A stretch of DNA of 40,656 nucleotides from assembly GCA_045596625.1 (NCBI GenBank), contig JAZOCU010000036.1, positions 1 to 40,656 of the forward strand. The letters run 5' to 3'. The notes under the pieces were generated by a model. That model saw nothing but the letters and a program-made list of their open reading frames with translations. It was not told the origin of the DNA and made no database searches. Shown piece after piece: positions 1 through 7,365 of this stretch. Made by a program: the position numbers and the translations under genes. How positions within the stretch are numbered: position 1 is the stretch's first letter; each line of letters starts with the position of its first letter. Origin of the DNA: Firm-04 sp045596625 (GTDB taxonomy: Bacteria; Bacillota; Clostridia; Oscillospirales; Ruminococcaceae).

Positions 1-717
1 TGCCAGATTGCTGATACAGGAGATCCCGCAGATCTCCATGCCGCAATGCCGTGCCGCAATGGCTTCAATGGCAGTACTCATGCCCACTGCATCGGCACCT
101 AAGGTACGGAACATCCGGATCTCTGCCGGAGACTCATAGGCAGGTCCCGGTGTCTGAACATAAATGCCCTCTTTCAGAGGAATGTTCTCCTCCATGGCTG
201 CTCTGCGAAGGATGCCTTGCAGCCGCTTGCTGTAAATCTCACTCATATCCGGGAACCGTACTCCAAGTGAATCCATGTTTTTGCCGCGCAGCGGAGACGG
301 CACAAATGTAGAAATATGATCGGTGATCATCATCAGATCGCCTGCATGAAAATCATAATGAATTCCGCCTGCCGCATTGGTCAGAAACAACACCTTTGCG
401 CCAAGCAGATGCATCAGACGAATCGGCAATACAGCATCGGCAGGATCATATCCCTCATATAAATGCACTCTGCCCTGCATGATCACCACCGGCACACCCT
501 CGGCATAGCCGAATACAAATCTGCCGGCATGACCTGCCACCGTGGATTGCGGAAATCCCGGGATTTCTTGATACGGCAACACTTCCCGAATCTCAATGGT
601 ATCGGCAAATCCACCCAGTCCCGAGCCGAGAATCAATGCAATCTCCGGCTGAAACGAAATCCGCTCCTTTACATATTGCAGACAATACTGCAGTTTTTCT
701 TCTGCTGTCATATTCAT
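1..717 (-). CDS. punA: Purine nucleoside phosphorylase, trimeric type (3' end cut by window edge)
   Basis: This enzyme cleaves purine nucleosides with phosphate to free base and ribose 1-phosphate in the cytosol. The 239 visible codons carry the family landmarks in order: an N-terminal LILGSGLGG phosphate loop, QGRVHLYEGY, LTNAAGGI, the ITDHI segment, YVQTPGPAYESPAEIRM and GMSTAIEAIAARHCG, whose Glu contacts the purine. These match the trimeric inosine/guanosine class rather than hexameric DeoD. The start ATG at 717 has an AGGAGGAG ribosome binding site just upstream. The C-terminus lies beyond position 1. It sits 15 bases downstream of ahcY on the same strand, so the pair probably disposes of adenosine-derived nucleosides released by the methyl cycle. 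Family assignment is firm; exact base preference is inferred. Confidence 0.93.
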   Translation of the reverse strand, partial: MNMTAEEKLQYCLQYVKERISFQPEIALILGSGLGGFADTIEIREVLPYQEIPGFPQSTVAGHAGRFVFGYAEGVPVVIMQGRVHLYEGYDPADAVLPIRLMHLLGAKVLFLTNAAGGIHYDFHAGDLMMITDHISTFVPSPLRGKNMDSLGVRFPDMSEIYSKRLQGILRRAAMEENIPLKEGIYVQTPGPAYESPAEIRMFRTLGADAVGMSTAIEAIAARHCGMEICGISCISNLA

Positions 718-732
718 AACCGCTCCTCCTGT

Positions 733-1977
733 TCAGCCCTCCCAGCCTGCAAGATATGCAGCCTGTTCTTCGGTCAGGGTATCAATCGCAATGCCCATAG
801 ATTGCAGCTTGCGCCATGCTACGTTCTGATCCACTGCACGAGGCACCGAAATCAGTGTTTCGGTCATCTCCTTGTGATGCTTTACCAGATATTCCGCACT
901 CAGCGCCTGGATCGCAAAGCTCATATCCATAATCTCAGCAGGATGTCCGTCTCCTGCGGCAAGATTCACCAATCTGCCTTCGGCAATCACATATACCGTA
1001 TTGCCGTTAGGAAGCGTATAGCCCATAATATTGTTGCGTGCAGGAAACGCCTTGACTGCAAGCTTGCGCAGACAAGCCATATCTACTTCCACATCAAAAT
1101 GGCCGGCATTGCAGAGGATCGCGCCATCCTTCATCTGCAGGAAGCTGTTTTCTGTAATCACCTTATCACAGCCCGTAACCGTCACAAAGAAATCACCGAT
1201 TGCGGCGGCTTCTTCCATCTTCATGACATGGAAGCCATCCATCACCGCTTCAATCGCCTTTACAGGATCAATCTCGGTCACAACCACGTTAGCACCCATG
1301 CCCTTGGCCCGCATTGCTGTTCCCTTACCGCACCAGCCATAGCCTGCAACAACTACGGTCTTGCCTGCCACAATCAGATTGGTCGTGCGATTGATGCCAT
1401 CCCACACCGATTGTCCCGTTCCATAACGATTATCAAACAGATGCTTGCAGTCTGCATCATTGACCAGCATCATCGGAAAACGCAGCTCACCCTGCTTCGC
1501 CATTGCTTTTAAGCGCAGGATGCCTGTGGTGGTCTCCTCACAGCCGCCGATCACATTGGCAAGCAGCTGCGGATACTCAGAATGGATCAGCGACACCAGA
1601 TCTCCGCCGTCATCAATAATAAAATGCGGTGCGATCTCAATGACCCGACGTGTATGGGCACGATATTCTTCCTCCGTTGCACCATGCCATGCAAATACAT
1701 GTAATCCGCCATGGACAAGTGCTGCTGCAATATCATCCTGCGTCGAAAGCGGATTGGAGCCTGTAATATACATCTCGGCACCGCCTGCTGCCAATACACG
1801 GCAAAGATAAGCCGTTTTTGCCTCCAGATGAATGGAAAGGGCCACACGCAGACCCACAAAAGGTTTTTCCTGTGCAAATTCCGCTTCAATACTGCGCAGC
1901 AAGGGCATATTCCCTTTTACCCATGCGATTTTCTGTTCTCCGCTTTCCCAAAGCAGAGGATTCCGGATCTCACTCAT
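733..1977 (-). CDS. ahcY: Adenosylhomocysteinase (S-adenosylhomocysteine hydrolase)
   Basis: It hydrolyses S-adenosylhomocysteine to adenosine and homocysteine with bound NAD, removing the inhibitory product of methyltransferases. The 414-residue protein shows the substrate region (EAKTAYLC, TGSNPLSTQDD, IIDDGGDL, GGCEETTTG), then LFDNRYGTGQS and the Rossmann motif GYGWCGKG for NAD. It lacks the insertion of the longer eukaryote-like enzymes and matches the short form of Thermotoga, archaea and many Clostridia. The reading frame extends upstream to 2079, but ATG 1977 begins the conserved MSEIRNP segment and has AGAAAGGA about 11 bases upstream; a start inside the promoter would be implausible. 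It is expressed from the promoter at 2029-2057 together with the phosphorylase downstream. Confidence 0.95.
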   Translation of the reverse strand: MSEIRNPLLWESGEQKIAWVKGNMPLLRSIEAEFAQEKPFVGLRVALSIHLEAKTAYLCRVLAAGGAEMYITGSNPLSTQDDIAAALVHGGLHVFAWHGATEEEYRAHTRRVIEIAPHFIIDDGGDLVSLIHSEYPQLLANVIGGCEETTTGILRLKAMAKQGELRFPMMLVNDADCKHLFDNRYGTGQSVWDGINRTTNLIVAGKTVVVAGYGWCGKGTAMRAKGMGANVVVTEIDPVKAIEAVMDGFHVMKMEEAAAIGDFFVTVTGCDKVITENSFLQMKDGAILCNAGHFDVEVDMACLRKLAVKAFPARNNIMGYTLPNGNTVYVIAEGRLVNLAAGDGHPAEIMDMSFAIQALSAEYLVKHHKEMTETLISVPRAVDQNVAWRKLQSMGIAIDTLTEEQAAYLAGWEG

Positions 1978-2028
1978 ATCGGTTATATTCCTTTCTGCTG
2001 TTATGCATGCAAACAACGATACTTCTAT

Positions 2029-2057
2029 ATTGTACCATATTTCCATGTCGTTTGCAA
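2029..2057 (-). promoter_or_regulatory. Sigma-A promoter of ahcY-punA
   Basis: Read on the minus strand there is TTGCAA, a 17-base spacer, and TACAAT preceded by TGG, an extended -10. The leader to the ahcY start is only about 45 bases, too short for a known S-adenosylhomocysteine riboswitch. Confidence 0.7.
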
Positions 2058-2144
2058 GAGAATCCAACGAAAATTCCATTTTTCCCGCAAAGACTTACAA
2101 AGCGCTTTTCGTTCGCAGATGGATACACTGCTGCAAAAAAGTCC

Positions 2145-2173
2145 TTGACGAATCACAGAAAATGTAGTAGAAT
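2145..2173 (+). promoter_or_regulatory. Sigma-A promoter of the pduL gene
   Basis: TTGACG at 2145-2150, 17 bases, then TAGAAT at 2168-2173. It points away from the ahcY promoter; the two -35 boxes are about 90 bases apart. The predicted leader is about 65 bases. Confidence 0.75.
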
Positions 2174-2247
2174 AAATGATGTATCGGCGGTGCTCTTTGT
2201 AGCGGTGCCACCATGCCATTATCACTATTTTTAGGAGGATGTTCCAA

Positions 2248-2823
2248 ATGAAATTTATCGTTGAAACTTCTGCTCGTCACGTCCATGTGACTGCTGAAAC
2301 ACTGGCTGTTCTGTTCGGCGAGGGCGCTACCCTTACTCCCAAAAAGGATCTTTCTCAGCCCGGTCAGTTCGCTTGTGAGGAGCGTGTTTCCGTTGTCGGC
2401 CCCAAGAATACACTGAACAATGTTTCTATTCTTGGCCCTGTCCGTCCCGCAGATCAGGTCGAGATCTCCGCTACCGATGCCCGTTCGATCGGTGTGGCTG
2501 CCCCCATCCGTGAATCCGGTGATGTGGCAGGCTCTCCCGGCTGCAAGCTGGTCGGCCCCTGCGGTGAAGTCGAGATCTCTGAGGGCATCATCATTGCAAA
2601 GCGCCATATCCATATGACACCTGCCGATGCCGAGGCTCTGGGCGTCAAGGATAAGCAGATCGTCTGGGTCAAGCTGGAAACCCCCGACCGCAGTGCCGTT
2701 CTGGGCGATACCGTCGTTCGTGTATCCGATCAGTTCTCTCTGGCAATGCATATCGATACCGATGAATCCAATGCTGTATGCGGCGGCCGTGATCTGACCG
2801 GCGAGATCATCACCATCGACTGA
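2248..2823 (+). CDS. pduL: PduL-family phosphate acyltransferase (phosphotransacylase)
   Basis: PduL enzymes exchange CoA and phosphate on short acyl groups (acetyl- or propionyl-CoA to acyl phosphate) and are unrelated to Pta. The 191-residue protein has the two tandem PTAC domains, each opening with a paired-histidine zinc motif: ARHVHVT (His11, His13) and KRHIHM (His120, His122), plus the conserved MHIDTDESNA near His168. AGGAGG at 2233-2238 lies nine bases before ATG 2248; the upstream in-frame ATG at 2239 overlaps that ribosome binding site and is rejected. There is no N-terminal extension resembling a microcompartment targeting peptide and no shell protein nearby, so it is likely a free cytosolic enzyme feeding acetate formation. 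No acetate kinase gene is visible in the window. Confidence 0.92.
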   Translation: MKFIVETSARHVHVTAETLAVLFGEGATLTPKKDLSQPGQFACEERVSVVGPKNTLNNVSILGPVRPADQVEISATDARSIGVAAPIRESGDVAGSPGCKLVGPCGEVEISEGIIIAKRHIHMTPADAEALGVKDKQIVWVKLETPDRSAVLGDTVVRVSDQFSLAMHIDTDESNAVCGGRDLTGEIITID

Positions 2824-2837
2824 TATCCTGTTCGTGT

Positions 2838-2874
2838 CCGTGCGGATGTTGCTCACCAGTGCAGATCCGCACGG
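2838..2874 (+). terminator. Stem-loop between pduL and pncA, possible weak terminator
   Basis: A perfect ten-base-pair stem (CCGTGCGGAT with ATCCGCACGG) closes a 17-base loop 15 bases after the pduL stop. Only CTTTCAT follows, so it could be a partial terminator or an mRNA-processing element rather than a strong stop. Confidence 0.45.
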
Positions 2875-2921
2875 CTTTCATACCGATGCCTGTTGAAATA
2901 CAGAAAAGAGGTCTGTTCGCT

Positions 2922-3551
2922 ATGGCAAATCAGTGGATCCCCAACACCTATCAGCCCCTGGCACTTTCTTCCCTTGCTTCCGATCACACACTGCTGATCA
3001 TCAGCGATATGGAAAACGGCTTCTGCTATGAAGGTGCACTGGCATCTTCCCGCGTGGCAATGCTGATCCCCAAGATCGGGGAACTGCTGCAGCAATGCAA
3101 TACGGCAGGTATCGCTTCCGTTGCCTTTACCGATGCCCATCCGCAGGATGCAGCTGAGTTTTCGGCGTTTCCGCCCCATTGCCTGTTGGAAACATCCGAA
3201 TGCGAGATCGTTCCCGAACTGCAGGCGATCGGCGGCTATCGTCTGATGAAGAAAAACTGTACCAACGGTCTGCTTGCACCCGATCTGCTGCCCTATCTCG
3301 AAGCAACCGCTTCGGTGGATACCTTTTTGCTTTGCGGCTGCTGCACCGACATCTGTCTGCTGCAGCTTGGCTTGGCTCTGAAGGCCTATTACAATCAGCA
3401 TAATCGCAAGGCAAGAGTCATTGTGGCGGCTTCCCTTTGCGATACCTATGACGCTCCCGGACACGATGCTGCCCTGTTCCACAACTGCGCTTTGCAGATC
3501 ATGGAAAATGCCGGCATCGAAATCATCAGCGAGGTGCTGTATGGAGAATAA
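2922..3551 (+). CDS. pncA: Nicotinamidase (isochorismatase-like hydrolase)
   Basis: It deaminates nicotinamide to nicotinate, the entry step of bacterial NAD salvage. The 209-residue protein has the expected catalytic triad: Asp29 in ISDMENGF, Lys110 (or 111) in LMKKNCTNG and Cys145 in CCTDICL. Metal ligands are Asp71 and His73 in TDAHP, Glu79, and His86 in FPPHC; the Glu replaces the third His of the mycobacterial enzyme, as in some other bacterial nicotinamidases. ATG 2922 is chosen because AAAGAGG precedes it; in-frame ATGs at 2859 and 2886 lie in or next to the hairpin and lack a ribosome binding site. Its stop overlaps the start of pncB by 11 bases, so the two are translationally coupled steps of one pathway. 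Confidence 0.92.
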   Translation: MANQWIPNTYQPLALSSLASDHTLLIISDMENGFCYEGALASSRVAMLIPKIGELLQQCNTAGIASVAFTDAHPQDAAEFSAFPPHCLLETSECEIVPELQAIGGYRLMKKNCTNGLLAPDLLPYLEATASVDTFLLCGCCTDICLLQLGLALKAYYNQHNRKARVIVAASLCDTYDAPGHDAALFHNCALQIMENAGIEIISEVLYGE

Positions 3552-5019
3552 ACATCAACTGTCCCAAGGCTGCGCTGCACGCAATCTGACCATGCTCATG
3601 GATTTCTATGAGCTGACCATGGCAAACGGATATCTGGAAAACCATCTGGGAGATACTGTTACCTGCTTTGATCTGTTTTTCCGTAAGGTGCCGGATCAAG
3701 GCGGCTATGCGATCATGGCCGGACTTGGGCAGGTCATCACCTATCTGCAGCAGCTTCGTTTCTCGGATGAGGATCTTGCATATCTGCGAAGCAAGCATCT
3801 GTTTTCCGAGGCCTTTTTGACATATCTGGCGAATTTCCGATTCACCTGCGATGTCTGGGCGATTCCGGAAGGTACCCCGATCTTCCCCAATGAACCGCTT
3901 CTGACTGTACGTGGTCCCGCGATTCAGGCACAGCTCATTGAAACCATGCTGCTGCTTTCCATCAATCATCAAAGCCTGATTGCCACAAAAGCCAGCCGCA
4001 TCGTCCGTTCCGCACAGGGCAGACCTGTCATGGAATTCGGTTCCCGTCGTGCTCACGGCTATGACGGTGCCATCTATGGCGCAAGAGCTTCTTATATCGC
4101 CGGCTGCTCCGGCACCGCCTGCGCTCTTGCGGAACGGGATTTTCAAGTGCCTGCCATGGGTACAATGGCACACAGCTGGATCCAGCTCTTTGATTCGGAG
4201 CTGGAAGCTTTTCGTGCCTATGCAGCCGTGTATCCCGATCAGTGCACACTGCTGGTCGATACCTATAACGTCATCAAATCCGGTGTACCCAATGCCATTA
4301 CCGTTTTTAAGGAGCTGGCGGAACAAGGCCATCGTCCCTGCGGTATCCGTATTGACAGCGGTGATATTGCTTATCTTTCCAAAAAAGCCCGCACCTTGCT
4401 GGATGAAGCCGGCTTTGAAGACTGCAAGATCATCGCCTCCAACTCGCTGGATGAATACCTCATCCGGGATCTGCTGGTGCAAGGTGCAAAAATTGACAGC
4501 TTCGGTGTCGGTGAACGCCTTGTCACATCCCGCTCCGAGCCGGTGTTCGGCGGCGTTTATAAGCTGGTCGCCGCTGCTTCCGATGCATCGGAGGAGGTGC
4601 TGATCCCCAAGATCAAGCTCTCGGAAAACGTAGCGAAGATCACCAATCCGGGCTTCAAGACCGTATGGCGGCTCTTTGACCGCGAAACCGGTATGGCAAT
4701 TGCCGATGTCATCACATTGGCAGATGAGATCATCGACGATACCAAGCCTTATGTGATCTTTGATCCCGAATTCACCTACAAAAGAAAAACGCTCACCGAT
4801 TTCATCGCCAAAAAATTACAGGTGCCGATCTTTGAAAAGGGTGTTTATGTCTATGATGCACCCACGCTTTCCGAGATCCGCAGATACTGTGCCGAGCAGC
4901 TGGATACTATCTGGGATGAAGTCAAGCGGTTTGAAAATCCCCATGCATATTATGTGGATCTTTCCGAGCCGCTGTGGAAACTGAAGCGTGAACTGCTGGA
5001 TCGCTATTTTGCGGTCTGA
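3541..5019 (+). CDS. pncB: Nicotinate phosphoribosyltransferase
   Basis: It joins nicotinate to PRPP to form nicotinate mononucleotide, with ATP hydrolysis coupled through a phosphohistidine. The 492-residue protein has the N-terminal LMDFYELTMANGY, the FGSRRAHG substrate loop, GTMAHSWI (His211, the expected phosphorylated residue), RIDSGDI and GVGERLVTS. The start at 3541 is supported by GAGG six bases upstream and by overlap with pncA; an open frame upstream to 3421 only shadows pncA. Product of the upstream nicotinamidase is its substrate. The window also holds nadK (24231), the last step towards NADP, but in a separate transcription unit. Confidence 0.95.
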   Translation: MENKHQLSQGCAARNLTMLMDFYELTMANGYLENHLGDTVTCFDLFFRKVPDQGGYAIMAGLGQVITYLQQLRFSDEDLAYLRSKHLFSEAFLTYLANFRFTCDVWAIPEGTPIFPNEPLLTVRGPAIQAQLIETMLLLSINHQSLIATKASRIVRSAQGRPVMEFGSRRAHGYDGAIYGARASYIAGCSGTACALAERDFQVPAMGTMAHSWIQLFDSELEAFRAYAAVYPDQCTLLVDTYNVIKSGVPNAITVFKELAEQGHRPCGIRIDSGDIAYLSKKARTLLDEAGFEDCKIIASNSLDEYLIRDLLVQGAKIDSFGVGERLVTSRSEPVFGGVYKLVAAASDASEEVLIPKIKLSENVAKITNPGFKTVWRLFDRETGMAIADVITLADEIIDDTKPYVIFDPEFTYKRKTLTDFIAKKLQVPIFEKGVYVYDAPTLSEIRRYCAEQLDTIWDEVKRFENPHAYYVDLSEPLWKLKRELLDRYFAV

Positions 5020-5053
5020 TCCTGTTTTGTATTTTTAGGAGGAAACGATTGCC

Positions 5054-6496
5054 ATGAATCTCCAATTGCACCGCATTCATATGGGGCCCGCGATCTGTGC
5101 GGCAGACCTCACCGACGGCAGTGAACGCGGCGAATATGTCTGCCAGGATTATATTCTGCGAAAGCTGGGCAGACCCCATCGCAGCGTCAATCTGATGTAT
5201 TGCTATTATCCTCTGGATGAAGGCTGGCCGGGACGTGCCAGTGTTGTGCATGCAAGCCCCGATGTCAGCTTTGCTTGGGATTTTCCCTATGACGACTATT
5301 TCCCCTATACCGGCGGCAAAGGCGGCGACCGGAACAGTGAGGTGTTCCGTCAGATGCGGGATATCCGCTCGCACGGGCAGGATGTGACCTTGACGCTGAC
5401 TGTGGATCCCCATGTCAGCGATGACCATCTGATCGAAATTGCCGAGGATCTGCGTCCTTACGGCAGACTGCTGCTGCGGCTCAATCATGAGGCGACCGGC
5501 AATTGGTTTTCCTTCAACAAACGCTGCTCCTATCAGGAAGTTGCGGATTTCTTCGTCCATGCAAGCGAGGTCATCCGTGCCCATGCGCCCAATGTCCAGA
5601 CGATCATCTGCCTTGACGGCATCAAGGATCCGAACGGCTGCGAGATCGAAAAGGAACAGGAATTTGCAAAGACCATTCCTGCTGCCGATATCTGGTCGGT
5701 TGACAAATATATGGCGCTGCACTGGGGCTGGCCCTATGATATCGCAGAGCCGGGCGGCAATTCCCACAGCAGAAGCAGCTATGCCCAGACCTATGAAATG
5801 ACCCATCGTTCCTATCTTCGCTACCTGCAGCTCAACGGCGGTGTGCCGAAGCCTATGGTCATGAGCGAATTCAATGCCGATGGCGATGTCACCGGTCCCT
5901 ATGCCCAATGTGATATGGTCGATGGCTTCTTCCGTCTTGTGAAAGAAGAAAAAGAGCCTTGGCTTTCTGCCATCAACTTCTATCAGTTCCGTGACAGAGG
6001 CAGACTGGGCCTTGAAATCGAAGATCCAGCCAACAGCAATGTCGGCATTGAGCAGCCTGTGCTGCACACCTATAAAAAATGGCTGCATGATGATCTGTTT
6101 TTGCCTGCTATCACCGATTGCGGTACGGCTTCACTGCCGGCAACGCTGCGCTGGGGCGGCGCTGAGGATGCCGAAGGTATTGCCATGACCATCCATTTTG
6201 AAGGCAATCCCCATTTCTGTGAGCTGCAGTTTGACGATCAGGGCAATTATATGCTGGAGCTCAACGGTACTTGGTTCCATAAGGCACCGGATGTCCGATT
6301 TGTGGATCTGATGCCCGCATTCTTTGAAAAACCGTTAGATTCTGCCTGCGTTCTGACACTGCGTCTGTTTGCACCGCCTGCTTCGGGTCAGAACGATCTG
6401 ACCCTGCCCGATGGTCTGCAGAATGCATATGCAACGATCGCTGCTTTGCCCAATCTGCGCATCCGCTATGCCCCTGTGGAGCCTTCCCGTGATTGA
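5054..6496 (+). CDS. Cytosolic glycosidase-like TIM-barrel protein (GH26/clan GH-A-like), function unproven
   Basis: I do not recognise a characterised orthologue. The 480-residue protein has features of a retaining clan GH-A beta/alpha barrel. LLLRLNHEATGNWFSF contains the candidate acid/base Glu146 and resembles the HE-x-N-G-x-WF motif of GH26 mannanases. KPMVMSEFNADG contains the candidate nucleophile Glu272 at the end of a late strand. Trp-rich segments (HWGWPYD) suit a sugar cleft, and residues after about 350 look like a small beta-sandwich domain. There is no signal peptide or anchor, so it probably acts on imported oligosaccharides or is a non-catalytic relative. AGGAGG lies about 11 bases before the start. 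It is 34 bases after pncB and overlaps the HAD gene by eight bases. Confidence 0.6.
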   Translation: MNLQLHRIHMGPAICAADLTDGSERGEYVCQDYILRKLGRPHRSVNLMYCYYPLDEGWPGRASVVHASPDVSFAWDFPYDDYFPYTGGKGGDRNSEVFRQMRDIRSHGQDVTLTLTVDPHVSDDHLIEIAEDLRPYGRLLLRLNHEATGNWFSFNKRCSYQEVADFFVHASEVIRAHAPNVQTIICLDGIKDPNGCEIEKEQEFAKTIPAADIWSVDKYMALHWGWPYDIAEPGGNSHSRSSYAQTYEMTHRSYLRYLQLNGGVPKPMVMSEFNADGDVTGPYAQCDMVDGFFRLVKEEKEPWLSAINFYQFRDRGRLGLEIEDPANSNVGIEQPVLHTYKKWLHDDLFLPAITDCGTASLPATLRWGGAEDAEGIAMTIHFEGNPHFCELQFDDQGNYMLELNGTWFHKAPDVRFVDLMPAFFEKPLDSACVLTLRLFAPPASGQNDLTLPDGLQNAYATIAALPNLRIRYAPVEPSRD

Positions 6497-7340
6497 GCGT
6501 CAGACAGATCGTCTGTTTCTTTCCGATCTGGACGGCACACTGCTCCAACCTGATGCGACACTGTCGGATCATGCATACACACAACTCTCGGCGCTGCTGC
6601 AAAAGGGGCTTCCCTTTACCATTGCAACAGCCCGCACAATGTATTCTGTCCTGCCGATCCTGCGCGGACTGCCGCTGCAATATCCCATGATATTGCAAAA
6701 CGGTGCCGTATTGTATGATCCTTTGTCAAAACGTATCTGCCATGCTGCAGTGATCCGGCCCGATGCCTGCTGCGCTGTGTTTGCCGCAATGGAACAGGCA
6801 CAAGCCAATGGCTTCGCTTACTGCATAGAGGATGGCATCCTGCGCTGCTGCTATACGCAGCTGACCAATCCTGCCATGCAGCGGTTTTACAAAGAACGGC
6901 GTGATCGCTATGAAAAACCCTTCCGGCAAGTAGAAACGCTATCGGCACTTGCCGCTGACAATGTGGTGTATCTTTCCATGACAGATGCCGAAGCCCGCTT
7001 GCGTCCCTTGGCAGAAGCCTTGCAGACTGTCAATGGCATTGCCGTGACATTCTATCGGGATGTTTATGAAACAGAGCGATGGTATCTGGAGATCTCTGCC
7101 GATACCGCAACGAAATATCACGGTGCCATGCTGCTGCGGAAGCAATTCCATTGCAGTCATCTCACCGGCTTCGGTGACAACGACAACGATCTGCCGCTGA
7201 TGCAGGCCTGCGATCTGAAAATCGCCGTAGCCAATGCAACCCCTGCCTTACGCGCTGCTGCCGATCTTATCATCGGCAGTAATACCGAGGATGCAGTGGT
7301 ACAATATTTACAGCAGCTACCCCCTTGCAATTGCACTTGA
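6489..7340 (+). CDS. Cof-type HAD phosphatase
   Basis: HAD-superfamily hydrolases of the Cof/YbiV type dephosphorylate sugar phosphates, nucleotides or cofactors such as FMN. The 283-residue protein has motif I SDLDGTLL (Asp13, Asp15), motif II in TIATART, a C2-type cap in the middle, and motif IV GFGDNDND near the C-terminus. The start is taken as GTG 6489: the HAD fold begins immediately after it, GTGGAG lies seven bases upstream, and it overlaps the preceding stop, giving coupled translation. The next upstream ATGs would add an unrelated tail inside the glycosidase-like gene. Substrate cannot be read from sequence; the neighbours suggest a sugar phosphate or a nucleotide. Confidence 0.85.
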   Translation: MIERQTDRLFLSDLDGTLLQPDATLSDHAYTQLSALLQKGLPFTIATARTMYSVLPILRGLPLQYPMILQNGAVLYDPLSKRICHAAVIRPDACCAVFAAMEQAQANGFAYCIEDGILRCCYTQLTNPAMQRFYKERRDRYEKPFRQVETLSALAADNVVYLSMTDAEARLRPLAEALQTVNGIAVTFYRDVYETERWYLEISADTATKYHGAMLLRKQFHCSHLTGFGDNDNDLPLMQACDLKIAVANATPALRAAADLIIGSNTEDAVVQYLQQLPPCNCT

Positions 7341-7365
7341 ATTTTCAATCAAAAGGAGAAATAAC

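Noticed and set aside
463..1512. A 349-codon plus-strand frame over punA and ahcY
   Set aside because: Antisense to two strongly conserved enzymes; no protein features of its own.
1978..2028. S-adenosylhomocysteine riboswitch before ahcY
   Set aside because: The leader predicted from the promoter is only about 45 bases and shows no pseudoknot-like pairing.
2248..2823. Bacterial microcompartment locus suggested by PduL
   Set aside because: No shell proteins, aldehyde dehydrogenase or targeting peptide in the neighbourhood.
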